Shown: positions 45,888 to 55,444, numbered from the stretch's first letter. The stretch is DNA of 64,000 nt from Lactiplantibacillus garii (GCF_003885105.1 NZ_QWZQ01000001.1:1-64000), one strand, 5' to 3'. Notes: generated by a model from the sequence alone, not told the origin. Program-made: numbers and translations.

Positions 45888-47004
45888 TTATTGAGGATTC
45901 TTTTGTGCCAATTTCCACTGCAAGTACGCGTCAATGAACGGGTCCAAATCACCGTCCATCACGGCCTGACCATCGTGACTTTCATAGTTCGTCCGGTGAT
46001 CTTTGACCATCGTATACGGATGAAAAACGTAGGAGCGAATTTGCGACCCCCAACCAATATCCATTTGTTCACCCTGAATGGCCGCGCGTTGTTTGGCCTT
46101 CTTCTCTTCTTCACGTTCGTAAAGTTTTGCGCGTAACATGTTCAACGCGGTTTGGCGGTTTTGTAATTGTGACCGTTGGGCCTGACTAGCGACCACAATC
46201 CCCGTTGGAACGTGGGTAATTCGAACAGCGGACGACGTTTTATTAACGTGTTGACCCCCGGCGCCACTCGCCCGGTAAACGTCAACTTTTAAGTCCTCCG
46301 GCCGAATATCCACGTCCACCGTATCATCTAGTTCGGGCATTACGTCCACACTTGCAAAGGACGTATGCCGCCGTCCCGCCGCGTCAAACGGTGAAATTCG
46401 GACTAACCGGTGAACACCCTTTTCTGAACGCAAATAACCGTACGCGTTATGACCACTGATCAGCAACGTGACGCTCTTGATTCCCGCCTCATCGCCAGCT
46501 TGGTAATCCACGGTTTCAACGCCAAAATGGTGACTGGCTGCCCAGCGAGTGTACATTCGTAAAAGCATTGCCCCCCAGTCTTGTGATTCGGTTCCACCAG
46601 CTCCGGGATGAATTTCTAAAATGGCGTTGTTTCGGTCATAGGGTCCGTCGAGTAGTAGGTTTAACCGGTAGCGCTGCAAGTCGTGTTCGGCCTTAGTAAA
46701 ATCCCGTTCAAACTCCGCTTGCATATCGGCATCCGGTTCCTCATTCAGCAACTCGTACGCCACCGCTAAGTCACCAACTTCATCGGCAAGCTGTTTGTAG
46801 GCGTCGTACTTACCCTTCAACACGTTATTATCATCAATGACTTTTTGTGCGGCGGCCTGATCATCCCAAAAACCGGGTTCGGCCATCCGTGCTTCATTTT
46901 CTTGGATGCTTTCGTTCAGGGCATCTAAGTCAAAGTGACCCCCTAAAGTCGGCGACAGCACTTTGCATTTCTTCAATTAGATGTTTATATTCACTTAATT
47001 CCAC
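45888..47004 (-). CDS. prfB: Peptide chain release factor 2, with programmed +1 frameshift
   Basis: RF2 releases peptides at UGA and UAA stops. The body (frame ending at 45888) has the anticodon-like SPF tripeptide in [10 protein letters not shown] and the catalytic GGQ in [12 protein letters not shown]. The N-terminus lies in another frame: GTG 47004 gives [24 protein letters not shown], ending at an in-frame UGA at 46932-46930. The slippery CTT-TGA-C is preceded by the internal Shine-Dalgarno AGGGGG, three bases away, as in classical prfB. Joined product is about 371 residues. The autoregulatory shift makes RF2 only when RF2 is scarce. It follows secA by about 96 nt with a weak hairpin between. 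Confidence 0.96.
46930..46946 (-). promoter_or_regulatory. prfB recoding site
   Basis: AGGGGG, spacer TCA, then CTTTGAC on the minus strand. The P-site CTT slips by +1 over TGA, so the next codon read is GAC. This matches the known element exactly. Confidence 0.95.
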
Positions 47005-47049
47005 AAAGAACCCTTCTTTCAACTTATTTAAATAATAGAATTTATTGGC

Positions 47050-47081
47050 AAAACGAGCCCGGGACCGCAGTCTCAGACTCG
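47050..47081 (-). terminator. Weak terminator-like hairpin between secA and prfB
   Basis: AACGAG/CTCGTT stem with a long interrupted middle, then TTTTGCC on the minus strand. It may reduce readthrough from secA to prfB; the T run is short. Confidence 0.4.
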
Positions 47082-47100
47082 TTAGGATTATCTGTATATA

Positions 47101-49461
47101 TTACCGCTGAATATTCTGACGAATTTCAGACTTCATAAAGAGCCGGGTCGTATCATAGTCGATATCGGCAACCATCTCTTCAAACATTTGGTAACCATCC
47201 CGTTGGTATTCAACTAACGGGTTCAACTGACCGTAACCCCGTAAACCAATTGACTGTCGCAATTGGTCCATAGCGTCGATGTGATCGGTCCAGTGAGAAT
47301 CAACCACCCGCAGCACAACCACTTTTTCGAATTCCAACATTTGACCAGCGTCATATAACTGTTTAGCCTTATCCGCATAAACTTTGTCGACCCGGTCCAT
47401 CAAGTATTTTTCAACTTCATCGGCAGACTTGCCTTTAATGTCAGCTTCCGTGATGGAGTCTTCCTTCACCATGGCCGCCTGTGCAAAGTCCACAATGGCC
47501 GCGTAGTCGTAATTCTTCGGGTCCTGCATATGCAGTTGAACGGTTCGTTCGACAGTCCGCTTAATCATCGGCATAATGACCGATTTCAGTGACTTGTCTT
47601 CCATGATGACTTGTTGGCGTTCGCCATAGATAACTTCCCGTTGTGCCCGCATAACGTCATCGTATTGCAAAACGTTCTTCCTAGAATCGTAGTTATTCCC
47701 TTCAACCCGCTTTTGTGCTGATTCAACTTGGCGCGTGATCATTCGGGATTGAATAACCGCGTCATCGTCTTCAACGTTCATCCGCTGCAAGAAGTTCTTG
47801 ATCCGTTCGGAACCGAACCGGAGCATCAAATCATCTTCAAGGGATAGGTAAAATTGGGACATACCAGGGTCACCTTGACGCCCCGAACGGCCCCGCAATT
47901 GATTATCGATCCGTCGTGATTCGTGTCGTTCCGTCCCAATTACGGCTAAACCGCCCAATTCTTTAACACCCGGTCCGAGCTTAATATCGGTCCCACGACC
48001 AGCCATGTTGGTGGCAATCGTCACGGCGCCCCGCTGACCAGCGTTGGCAACGATATCGGCTTCCTTGGCGTGATTTTTCGCGTTCAAAACCACGTGGGGT
48101 ACGCCGGCTTCGTCCAAACGGTGTGACAAGTATTCGGACGTTTCAACGGCAACCGTCCCAATCAACATCGGTTGGCCCTTTTCGTGTAACGCCTGAATCT
48201 CTTTAACGACCGCGTTAAATTTACTCCGCAAGGTTGGGTAAAGTAAGTCGGAACGGTCATCACGAATCATCGGCCGGTTAGTCGGAATCGTAATAACTTC
48301 CATGTTGTAAATTTCACGGAATTCTTCCTGTTCCGTCTTGGCCGTCCCAGTCATCCCGGAAAGTTTTTTATACATCCGGAATAGGTTTTGGTACGTGATG
48401 TTCGCCATCGTTTTGGTCTCTTCTTGGATCTCAACGTGTTCCTTAGCTTCAATCGCTTGGTGCAACCCATCGGAGAACCGCCGACCATCCATGATCCGTC
48501 CGGTAAAGGAGTCAACGATCAGTGCTTGACCATCCTGAATCACGTAATCCTTATCCTTGAGCATGATGTAGTTAGCCCGTAAAGCTTCGTCTAAGTAGTG
48601 GTTCAACGCGGTATTATCCGTATCATAAAGGTTATCTAAGCCAAAATACTTTTCGGCCTTACGAATCCCTTCGTCCAATAACGCAACCGTTTTAGATTCT
48701 AGGTCAACTTTGTAATCTTCATCCTTAGTTAACGTTTTAGCAAAGCGGTCCGCCCGTTTATACATCCCGGTCGTCCCCTCGGATTGACCAGAAATAATCA
48801 ACGGCGTCCGCGCTTCATCAATTAAAATGGAGTCAACTTCATCAATGATGGCAAAGTTCAGTGGTCGTTGAACCATGTCCTCACGGTAAACCACCATGTT
48901 GTCCCGCAAGTAATCAAACCCAATTTCACCGTTGGTTGAATAAGTAATGTCGGCGTTGTAGGCCGCCCGCTTTTCTTCCGGTGACTTTTCAGCGCCGTTG
49001 ATCCCAACGCTCATGCCTAGCCAGTTGTAAAGCTCGCCCATTTCAGTCGCATCACGGGCTGATAAGTATTCGTTGACGGTAACCACGTGAACCCCTTTAC
49101 CAGAAATGGCGTTCAGGTAAACCGGCATCGTGGCCGTTAAGGTTTTCCCTTCACCGGTTTTCATTTCAGCAATGTCGCCTTGGTGTAACACGATCCCCCC
49201 GAGGATCTGAACGTGGAATGGGTAGAGCCCCAGCACCCGTTTAGCACCTTCACGCGCCGTCGCAAATGCTTCCGGTAACAAATCGTCTAGCGATTCGCCC
49301 TCCTTATACCGTTCCCGAAATTCCGGGGTCTTAGCTTGTAAGTCAGCATCGCTTAATTTGGCGTATTCGTCAGCATAAGCTTCAACTTTATTGGCAATCT
49401 TATCGAGACGCCGAATAATCCGCTTGTCACTTTCGACCCAGCGTTTTAAAATGTTGGCCAT
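47101..49461 (-). CDS. secA: Preprotein translocase ATPase SecA
   Basis: A 786-residue motor of the Sec pathway. Walker [12 protein letters not shown] lies near residue 102, DEAD-like [20 protein letters not shown] near 208 and motif [13 protein letters not shown] near 495. The C-terminal zinc-finger extension of many SecA proteins is missing (it ends [10 protein letters not shown]), as is usual in lactobacilli. It precedes prfB and follows hpf on the same strand. A possible promoter TTGAAA-N16-GATACT lies upstream. Confidence 0.97.
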   Translation of the reverse strand: MANILKRWVESDKRIIRRLDKIANKVEAYADEYAKLSDADLQAKTPEFRERYKEGESLDDLLPEAFATAREGAKRVLGLYPFHVQILGGIVLHQGDIAEMKTGEGKTLTATMPVYLNAISGKGVHVVTVNEYLSARDATEMGELYNWLGMSVGINGAEKSPEEKRAAYNADITYSTNGEIGFDYLRDNMVVYREDMVQRPLNFAIIDEVDSILIDEARTPLIISGQSEGTTGMYKRADRFAKTLTKDEDYKVDLESKTVALLDEGIRKAEKYFGLDNLYDTDNTALNHYLDEALRANYIMLKDKDYVIQDGQALIVDSFTGRIMDGRRFSDGLHQAIEAKEHVEIQEETKTMANITYQNLFRMYKKLSGMTGTAKTEQEEFREIYNMEVITIPTNRPMIRDDRSDLLYPTLRSKFNAVVKEIQALHEKGQPMLIGTVAVETSEYLSHRLDEAGVPHVVLNAKNHAKEADIVANAGQRGAVTIATNMAGRGTDIKLGPGVKELGGLAVIGTERHESRRIDNQLRGRSGRQGDPGMSQFYLSLEDDLMLRFGSERIKNFLQRMNVEDDDAVIQSRMITRQVESAQKRVEGNNYDSRKNVLQYDDVMRAQREVIYGERQQVIMEDKSLKSVIMPMIKRTVERTVQLHMQDPKNYDYAAIVDFAQAAMVKEDSITEADIKGKSADEVEKYLMDRVDKVYADKAKQLYDAGQMLEFEKVVVLRVVDSHWTDHIDAMDQLRQSIGLRGYGQLNPLVEYQRDGYQMFEEMVADIDYDTTRLFMKSEIRQNIQR

Positions 49462-49562
49462 TTACGTATCCTCTCCAAATAATCATGATTAAGTATCGTT
49501 CTTAGTTAGTCTATTTCAAAATAAAATACCATCTGTCATTTTAACATTTTTTACGGGTAATG

Positions 49563-49647
49563 AAAACCGCACGCTACCGATGTAACCGATAACGCGCGGT
49601 TTATTTAAAAAAGAAGGAACCGGCCACCTTCATGACCCGTTCCTTCG
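49563..49647 (-). terminator. Tandem terminator hairpins after hpf
   Basis: First stem GAAGGAAC/GTTCCTTC with six T (about 49607-49647); second stem AACCGC/GCGGTT enclosing ATCGGT/ACCGAT-like pairing with TTTTC (about 49563-49602), both read on the minus strand before secA. Confidence 0.75.
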
Positions 49648-49661
49648 TTAATAATCTTAAA

Positions 49662-50231
49662 TTATTGTTCGTCGCCGGTTTCAATCAAACCGTAACGACC
49701 ATCGTTACGCCGATAGACGATGTTGATCGCATCCGTTTCCGCGTCTTCATAGATAAAGAAATCATGGCCCAGCATATCCATTTGTAGGATTGCTTCTTCA
49801 TTATCCATTGGCTTTAAGGCCAAACGCTTCGTACGTACAACGTCTAACTTATCGTCCTGATCATTGTCTGCTGCTGCAGCAACGGTTTCATCGGTTGCCG
49901 CAAAATCAATCGCTTTATAGCCCTTTTCACGGGACTTGCGGTTAACTTTGGTCTTATACTTGCGGATCTGGCGTTCCAACTTGTCAGTAACCAAATCAAC
50001 ACTAGCATACATATCAGGAGAAGTTTCTTCTGCCCGGAGAACTAAATATGGAAGTGGAATCGTAACTTCGACTTTAGCAGTCTTGTCTGGGTGGATCTTC
50101 AAGTTGACATGGGCAATTGAGTCAACACTGTTGTCAAAGTACTTTTGTAACTTGCCCACCCGTTTTTGAACATAGTCCCGAATTGCTTGGGTCACTTCGA
50201 TATTTTCACCGCGAATATTAAAATTTAGCAT
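49662..50231 (-). CDS. hpf: Ribosome hibernation promoting factor, long form
   Basis: A 189-residue protein. The N-terminal S30AE domain (1-105: MLNFNIRGENIEVTQAIRDYVQKRVGKL...LPYLVLRAEETSPDMYASVDLVTDKLERQIRKYKTK) binds the 30S subunit; the C-terminal domain (130-185: KPMDNEEAILQMDMLGHDFFIYEDAETDAINIVYRRNDGRYGLI) dimerises two ribosomes into inactive 100S particles. It has its own promoter, a stable 5' hairpin and tandem terminators, so it is a separate unit between comFC and secA. Confidence 0.95.
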   Translation of the reverse strand: MLNFNIRGENIEVTQAIRDYVQKRVGKLQKYFDNSVDSIAHVNLKIHPDKTAKVEVTIPLPYLVLRAEETSPDMYASVDLVTDKLERQIRKYKTKVNRKSREKGYKAIDFAATDETVAAAADNDQDDKLDVVRTKRLALKPMDNEEAILQMDMLGHDFFIYEDAETDAINIVYRRNDGRYGLIETGDEQ

Positions 50232-50267
50232 AGATCTTCTCTCCCTTCACACACATTGCTGTGTACC

Positions 50268-50302
50268 CAAAGGGGTCAAAGGACCACTCTTTAACCCCTT
50301 TG
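50268..50302 (-). other. Hairpin in the hpf 5' leader
   Basis: A perfect 9-bp stem (CAAAGGGGT with ACCCCTTTG) around a 17-nt loop lies just after the transcription start and before the ribosome site. No T run follows, so it is a leader structure rather than a terminator. Confidence 0.6.
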
Positions 50303-50311
50303 CTTAGTTTC

Positions 50312-50340
50312 ATTATAATAGAAAGCGCTATAATAAACAA
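50312..50340 (-). promoter_or_regulatory. hpf promoter with cre-like sequence in the spacer
   Basis: TTGTTT (50340-50335) and TATAAT (50317-50312), spacer 17 bp. The spacer holds AGAAAGCGCTATAA (50320-50333), which matches the cre consensus except at two positions; CcpA control would suit a starvation factor but is unproven. Confidence 0.65.
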
Positions 50341-50364
50341 TCCAAATGCCATTTTTCATCAGAA

Positions 50365-51045
50365 TTAGCGGGCTAAGGTCAGCCCCGTCACGGACTTGGC
50401 ACCGCTTTCTAAAAGCAGGTCGGCCGCGTGGCGAATCGTGCGGCCGGTTGTATAAATATCATCGATCACCACGACCCGTTTTCCCTGAATTTGTTCCGCC
50501 GCAAGTGCCAGCATAAACGGCTGCGGGGTCCGTAACCGGTCTTGACGAACCTTTTTTGACTGGGGAACGCCCTTTTCCCGCGCTAGGGTTTGTAGCCCGC
50601 GCGGTTGATTTAAACCGTCGCTCAGCCAACCGCTCACCTGATTGAATCCCCGTGATAACAGCGTACTCGGCGTGACCGGAATTATCAGTACGAGGTCACC
50701 ATTTAATTGGTGTAAGGCCGTTTGCATGGTCCCTTCAAAGACCCGCCGTAACCGGTAATCCCCGTGAAACTTATATTGCTGAAAGTAGGCACGCATGGCA
50801 TCATTGTAAGTAAATAACGCAACGTTGTGAAACGGTCGTTCCGCTGGCCAACGCTGGCAGTCAGGACAAAGTCTGGGAACGGTCTGATCCCGACCACAGC
50901 CGGGGCAAGCCGTTCGCCGCTCAATGCGTTTAAACCGTTGCCAGCAAACCGCACAAACGACCGGACGGGTAAATGGTCGCCAACTCAATAACCACGGCAG
51001 GCTAAATTTACTTTGAATCAATCGTTGACACAACAGGCATTGCAT
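50365..51045 (-). CDS. comFC: Competence phosphoribosyltransferase-like protein ComFC
   Basis: A 226-residue protein. Two N-terminal zinc-type Cys pairs are visible (CLLCQRL and CAVCWQRF...CPGCGRDQ...CPDCQR). The C-terminal PRTase domain has the PRPP-loop VVVIDDIYTTGRTIRHAADLL near 195-215. It works with ComFA in DNA uptake during transformation. It overlaps comFA by 38 nt, so the two are coupled. Confidence 0.93.
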   Translation of the reverse strand: MQCLLCQRLIQSKFSLPWLLSWRPFTRPVVCAVCWQRFKRIERRTACPGCGRDQTVPRLCPDCQRWPAERPFHNVALFTYNDAMRAYFQQYKFHGDYRLRRVFEGTMQTALHQLNGDLVLIIPVTPSTLLSRGFNQVSGWLSDGLNQPRGLQTLAREKGVPQSKKVRQDRLRTPQPFMLALAAEQIQGKRVVVIDDIYTTGRTIRHAADLLLESGAKSVTGLTLAR

Positions 51046-52360
51046 CCCGTAACCGCCGTCCCTTCCGGTTGACTAAACGAATTTGACGTTGCGCGCGTTT
51101 AATTGTACGTGCGTGACTAGCAGCTAAGAACCAAACGAGGCCGGTCGGACGTTCACGACTCCGACCGACCCGCCCAGCGATTTGAACTAACGCCGCCGTT
51201 GAAAACAGCGGGTCGTCCGCACCTAAAACGATCACGTCAATTCCCGGGAACGTTACTCCCCGTTCCAAAATCGTCGTCGTAATTAAAAACTGGACCCGCT
51301 GATCACGCATTTGTTGCACTTTCGCCAACCGGTCGGGGTCCGTCGCGTGTACGGTCAGGCCTCGTAAGGCTGGCAATGCCCGCTGAATGGCGGCCTGAAC
51401 TGCCGCTAACTGGGCAACCTGTGGGACAAATAACAAAAACCGTTGCTGAGTCTGCTGATAACGAGCGAGCTGCCGGCGTAACCGGTTCGGCAGTTGCCCC
51501 CGTTTAATCACCTGCCACCAGTGGGGCTGGAGGGTCACTTTGATCATTGGTAGTAGGTGTTGGTGAAAGCGTAGGGGTAAGTAACTGATCTCCAAATCTC
51601 CCCGGCGAACCTGCCGTAATAACTCTTGACTAGGCGTCGCGGTTAAGTACAATAACGCACCGTGCGGTTTAACGGCCTGATTAACGGCGTAGTATAGCCG
51701 CGGGTTGGCCGCAAATGGGAAGGCGTCCACCTCATCAATGATCAAAACGTCAAACGCGTGCCGAAACCGTAACAACTGGTGGGTCGTGCAAATTGTCAAC
51801 TGACAGTACCGGTACGGTGCGGGATTGCGGCCGTGTAACAAAGCAATCTCGGCATCCACAAACGCGGCTTGTAAGCGCGGTGCGAGTTCTAGGCAGACGT
51901 CCACTCTGGGAGACGCCAACGCACACCGCAGCCCCCGTTGCAACGCCCAGGTTAATCCCGGAAATAGCATTTCCGTTTTACCCGCGCCGGTCACGGCCCA
52001 CAGTAGGTGTCGGTGCCGGTGTTCAAAATTTTCTCGGACCCGTTGCGCACAGGTCCGTTGCTGGACCGTTAATTGTCCCTGCCAACTACACGTTGGACGC
52101 TGTGGAAAGTCATTGGGTTCTGGAATATGATAAAGTGAAGTTAGCGTACTGTTGCGCCCTAAATTCAAACAGGCGTAACAGTAATACTGGTTGTTAGGGA
52201 GTTGGGCTTCCCGTGGATTCAAGAATTCCCCACACCGCATACATTGGATACGCGTCCCGCTGACTTGAATCCCGGTAATTTTTTGCACATCAGCGGGTAA
52301 CGTCGCGGCTTCGCGCGGCGTTAAACACAACTGGCGACCATATAATTCTGATTTTTTCAT
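51008..52360 (-). CDS. comFA: Competence DNA helicase ComFA
   Basis: A 450-residue superfamily-2 helicase that drives DNA through the uptake channel. The zinc motif CMRCGEF...CYACLN is near residues 40-65, Walker A WAVTGAGKTEM near 123, DEVD in VLIIDEVDAFPFAANP near 210, and motif VI QIAGRVGRS near 400. The longest frame begins at 52585, but AAGGGGGGTG precedes ATG 52360 (MKKSELYGRQLCLTP), the clear start. It diverges from the yigZ-family gene across 69 bases. Transformation genes elsewhere are not visible. Confidence 0.94.
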   Translation of the reverse strand: MKKSELYGRQLCLTPREAATLPADVQKITGIQVSGTRIQCMRCGEFLNPREAQLPNNQYYCYACLNLGRNSTLTSLYHIPEPNDFPQRPTCSWQGQLTVQQRTCAQRVRENFEHRHRHLLWAVTGAGKTEMLFPGLTWALQRGLRCALASPRVDVCLELAPRLQAAFVDAEIALLHGRNPAPYRYCQLTICTTHQLLRFRHAFDVLIIDEVDAFPFAANPRLYYAVNQAVKPHGALLYLTATPSQELLRQVRRGDLEISYLPLRFHQHLLPMIKVTLQPHWWQVIKRGQLPNRLRRQLARYQQTQQRFLLFVPQVAQLAAVQAAIQRALPALRGLTVHATDPDRLAKVQQMRDQRVQFLITTTILERGVTFPGIDVIVLGADDPLFSTAALVQIAGRVGRSRERPTGLVWFLAASHARTIKRAQRQIRLVNRKGRRLRDAMPVVSTIDSK

Positions 52361-52429
52361 ACTCGTAACACCCCCCTTACTCACTAAGTTCGTATAAAAA
52401 TAATTGGGGCTTGAAAGGAAACGATAATT

Positions 52430-53080
52430 TTGACAAAAACTTATTACACGATTCCCCGTGACGTGACCAGTGAACAAACCATCAAAAAATCCCGGTTTAT
52501 TGCCCACCTTTTTCGCATCAGCGATGAGGCCGATGCCCAGGCCAAAATCAACCAAGTTCGGGCTGAAAATCCGAAGGCTAATCACAACTGCTTTGCCTAC
52601 GTATTAGGTGCCGACGATCACGTCCAACGGATGAGTGACGACGGCGAGCCCGTTGGGACCGCCGGCTCACCCATCCTTGAAGTTTTGAAAACCAATGAGA
52701 TCCACGACGTCCTAGCTGTCGTAACACGCTACTTTGGTGGTATCAAGTTAGGGGCCGGTGGACTTATTCGGGCTTACAGCGGCTCACCGGCGCAGGCCAT
52801 CGAAACCGTGGGCAAAGTGCAACGGATCAAACAAACCCGGTTAGCCGTCACCATTGACTACCATAACGTTGACGCGCTGACTTACTACTTGAACCAACAA
52901 CACTTAACTATTCTCAACACTGAATACGGTGTCAACGTCACGGTGACGATTGCCGTTGACACTGCTAGCCTAACAAGTACTAAAACCGCTCTGACAAACT
53001 TACTAAGTGGCCAAGCCAGTTTCAAAAATCAGGGGGAACAGTTCAATGAAGTTCCCATTACTCCCCAGCACAATGCTTAA
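52430..53080 (+). CDS. yigZ: YigZ/IMPACT-family protein (UPF0029)
   Basis: A 216-residue protein with the N-terminal IMPACT domain (SRFIAHLFRISDEADAQAKINQVRAENPKANHNCFAYVLG...DDGEPVGTAGSPILEVL, near 20-90, then TRYFGGIKLGAGGLIRAYS near 100) and a C-terminal DUF1949 domain. In bacteria the family is linked to translation and ribosome-associated stress, without a defined reaction. The gene is commonly found next to comF and tagO in Firmicutes. The start is TTG with AAAGGAA. Confidence 0.9.
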   Translation: MTKTYYTIPRDVTSEQTIKKSRFIAHLFRISDEADAQAKINQVRAENPKANHNCFAYVLGADDHVQRMSDDGEPVGTAGSPILEVLKTNEIHDVLAVVTRYFGGIKLGAGGLIRAYSGSPAQAIETVGKVQRIKQTRLAVTIDYHNVDALTYYLNQQHLTILNTEYGVNVTVTIAVDTASLTSTKTALTNLLSGQASFKNQGEQFNEVPITPQHNA

Positions 53081-53084
53081 ACGC

Positions 53085-53117
53085 CAAAAAGCGGCCGGAA
53101 ATTTCCGACCGCTTTTT
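53085..53117. terminator. Bidirectional terminator between yigZ and second pstS
   Basis: AAAAAGCGG and CCGCTTTTT enclose CGGAAATTTCCG; T runs on both strands. Confidence 0.88.
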
Positions 53118-53128
53118 CAGCTAACACG

Positions 53129-54034
53129 TTATTTTAAGTTAGTAATGGCGCCTGATTGACCCCGATCAACTTTCATTGAAGTTAATGGAATATAGCCTAA
53201 TTTCTTGACTAAACTTCCTTGAACGCCCTTAGAAGTCATGTAAGTTAAGAAGTCCTTAACGGCCCCGGTTGGTTGACCCTTGGTATACATGTGTTCGTAT
53301 GCCCAGATCTTCCACTTGTTGTTAGCCACGTTACTTTCAGTTGGTTTCACGTTATCAATTGAGAGTGCTTGTAAGTTGCTCTTAATGTACGAGAACGCTA
53401 AATAACTAATGGCGCCGGGTGTCGTGCCAACAATTTTTTGCACGGTCCCGTTAGAATCTTGTTCCTGACTGGTTGCAACCTTAGCGTTACCAAGGCCCCA
53501 CTTTTCAAAGGTTGCCCGGGTCCCACTACCTTGTGCCCGGTTAACGACGGTGATTTTTTCGTTCTTCCCACCGACTTCTTTCCAGTTCGTAATTTTACCT
53601 TGGAAAATTTTAACGAGTTGATCCTTAGAGATATTGGTTACACCAGCGTCCTTATTGACCACTGGTGCCATCCCGACAACGGCCACCTTATGATCAACGA
53701 GCCCCTTAGCGTCCAAGCCCTTTTGCTCCTGAGCAAATAAGTCGGAGTTACCAATGTTAACAGAGCCCTTGGCGACTTGACTAAGTCCAGCACCAGAACC
53801 ACCACCTTGAACGTTAATCGTTACCTTGGCGTGTTCGTTTTGATAAGCTTGACCAGCCTGTTCTACTAATGGTTGTAACGCGGTTGAACCGGTGGCCACG
53901 ATCTTAGTCGTTTTCGAAGCATCACTACTACTGCTACTAGTATTCTTGGTACTCGTTGCGGAACTGTTCCCACAACCGGCTAATAACATGGTCATCGTTA
54001 CGGCCAACGCCCCAAGTGTCACTGCTTTTCTCAT
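53129..54034 (-). CDS. pstS: Phosphate-binding lipoprotein PstS (second copy)
   Basis: A 301-residue phosphate-binding protein, closely similar along its length to the copy at 41.4 kb (GSTALQPLVEQAGQAY, VQGGGSGAGLSQVAKG, IGNSDLF, NRAQGSGTRATFEKW). It has a lipobox (LAGC, Cys21) and a Ser/Thr-rich linker. The open frame continues upstream to 54184, but GGGGAG precedes ATG 54034, and the signal peptide begins there. No permease adjoins it, so it must deliver to the pstCAB products encoded 11 kb away. A Pho box lies about 160 bp upstream. Confidence 0.93.
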   Translation of the reverse strand: MRKAVTLGALAVTMTMLLAGCGNSSATSTKNTSSSSSDASKTTKIVATGSTALQPLVEQAGQAYQNEHAKVTINVQGGGSGAGLSQVAKGSVNIGNSDLFAQEQKGLDAKGLVDHKVAVVGMAPVVNKDAGVTNISKDQLVKIFQGKITNWKEVGGKNEKITVVNRAQGSGTRATFEKWGLGNAKVATSQEQDSNGTVQKIVGTTPGAISYLAFSYIKSNLQALSIDNVKPTESNVANNKWKIWAYEHMYTKGQPTGAVKDFLTYMTSKGVQGSLVKKLGYIPLTSMKVDRGQSGAITNLK

Positions 54035-54189
54035 AATCGAAACTCCCCTTCTCCATTTAACTATCATCATGAAACAATCAACGCCGTCCAAACAAGTTAG
54101 CAGGTCTGGGTAGGAAGTGCTGGTTAGTGATGCGAGCATGATCACCACTTGTTCAGAAACATTCATTGATTGCTTTTGGAACATTCTTT

Positions 54190-54243
54190 ATACTACCGAC
54201 CGTGTGTAAATTAAGAATGATGATTATGTAAATCCCTTGTATA
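54190..54243 (-). promoter_or_regulatory. Pho box and -10 of the second pstS
   Basis: Minus-strand TTTACA repeats arise from TGTAAA at 54205-54210 and 54227-54232, and TGTATA at 54238-54243. The offsets (22 and 33 bp) and the 9-bp gap to TAGTAT (54195-54190) are the same as at the pst operon. The leader from here to the ATG is about 150 nt and shows no other clear element. Confidence 0.75.
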
Positions 54244-54287
54244 TTTTCAGTAAAGGCTAACTTTTTAAACCGAACGATTCACCAACT

Positions 54288-54324
54288 AAAAAGGGGCCCG
54301 CCAACCTTTGATGGTCAGCGGGCC
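54288..54324 (-). terminator. Terminator after tagO
   Basis: GGCCCGC pairs with GCGGGCC, with inner ACC/GGT pairing and TTTTT following on the minus strand. Confidence 0.82.
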
Positions 54325-54346
54325 TGTAACAATTCATTTAACTATT

Positions 54347-55444
54347 TTAGTGACTCGTTTTGGAGGTAAAACGCGCAACCGTGCGTTTGATCCAATCTAA
54401 CAACGGCTGGCGGTTGTCTCCCGCTAACCCGATGGCCTCCACGAACAGTTCTAGTCCAAATAGCAACCCAATGGTTAGCAGGACCGAACCCCAAATGGAA
54501 GAAATTGGGTATAGTAACGAAATAAACGAAAAAATTAACGCGATGCCGTAAATAACCATGACCGTTTGGCGGTGGGTCAACCCTAACTGCATCAAGCGGT
54601 GGTGTAAATGGTGTTTATCCGCCTGTGAAATGGGTTTTTTGTTTAAGATCCGGCGAATCATGGCGTACACCGTGTCGGTAATTGGCACACCCAAAATCAT
54701 TACCGGAATTCCAACGGAAATCAACGTCACGTTTTTAAGACCAAACAGGGAAAAGACCGCGGTCATAAAACCAATAAACAGCGACCCCGTATCACCCAAA
54801 TAAATGCGGGCGGGAAAAAAGTTATACGGTAAAAAGCCGAGCATGGCCGCCACTAACGTAAAGATTAGTAAGGAAACAAACGTATTGGCATTTAGGAAGA
54901 ACAACCCAATGATCCCCATCGTACTGAGCGCAATGATGGAAACCCCGGTCGCCAGCCCGTCTAACCCGTCGATCAAGTTGACCGCGTTGGTAATTGCTAA
55001 GATCCAAATCAACGTAACGGGTAAGCTTAACCATTGGAAATGAACTAAGCCAATGAACGGAAACGTAAAGGTGGTCATTCGAATCCCACCGATGAAGTAA
55101 ACTTCTAGCGCTGCGAGCGTAATGCCTAAGATTTTTTGCCGGGGTTTTAATTCGTAAATATCATCAATGATCCCGGTGCTTAAAATAATCAGCTCACCAC
55201 CAAGCAACGCGAAAAATAGTCGACTTGGGAACTGGTGCATCAGGTACAACACGGTCGTGCCAAGCGTATAGGCGAGAAAAATCGCCATCCCCCCCATAGT
55301 CGGCATGGGCACTTTATTGACCCGTCGCCGATTGGGCTTATCGACCGCTCCAATTCTAAACGCAAGTTTCCGCACAAACGGGGTCAAGATCGCGGAGAAC
55401 ATCATGGTCGCCATGAGGCAAACTAAGATTTCAAATCTAATCAT
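54347..55444 (-). CDS. tagO: Undecaprenyl-phosphate GlcNAc-1-phosphate transferase (TagO/WecA)
   Basis: A 365-residue enzyme of the MraY/WecA family with about eleven membrane helices. DDIYELKPRQK near 95 holds the Asp pair, NAVNLIDGLDGLATG near 152 the catalytic Asn-Asp block, and HHLHHRLMQLG near 280 the His motif of GlcNAc transferases. It starts wall teichoic acid or another lipid-linked polymer by adding GlcNAc-1-phosphate to undecaprenyl phosphate. Single-gene unit. Confidence 0.93.
   Translation of the reverse strand: MIRFEILVCLMATMMFSAILTPFVRKLAFRIGAVDKPNRRRVNKVPMPTMGGMAIFLAYTLGTTVLYLMHQFPSRLFFALLGGELIILSTGIIDDIYELKPRQKILGITLAALEVYFIGGIRMTTFTFPFIGLVHFQWLSLPVTLIWILAITNAVNLIDGLDGLATGVSIIALSTMGIIGLFFLNANTFVSLLIFTLVAAMLGFLPYNFFPARIYLGDTGSLFIGFMTAVFSLFGLKNVTLISVGIPVMILGVPITDTVYAMIRRILNKKPISQADKHHLHHRLMQLGLTHRQTVMVIYGIALIFSFISLLYPISSIWGSVLLTIGLLFGLELFVEAIGLAGDNRQPLLDWIKRTVARFTSKTSH

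Noticed and set aside
52361-52585. N-terminal extension of ComFA
   Set aside because: It would overlap the divergent yigZ-family gene, and a strong ribosome site stands at ATG 52360, giving the usual ComFA length.
54035-54184. N-terminal extension of the second PstS in the longest reading frame
   Set aside because: The lipoprotein signal and a GGGGAG ribosome site begin at 54034; the extra 50 codons lie in the 5' leader just after the -10 and show no protein features.
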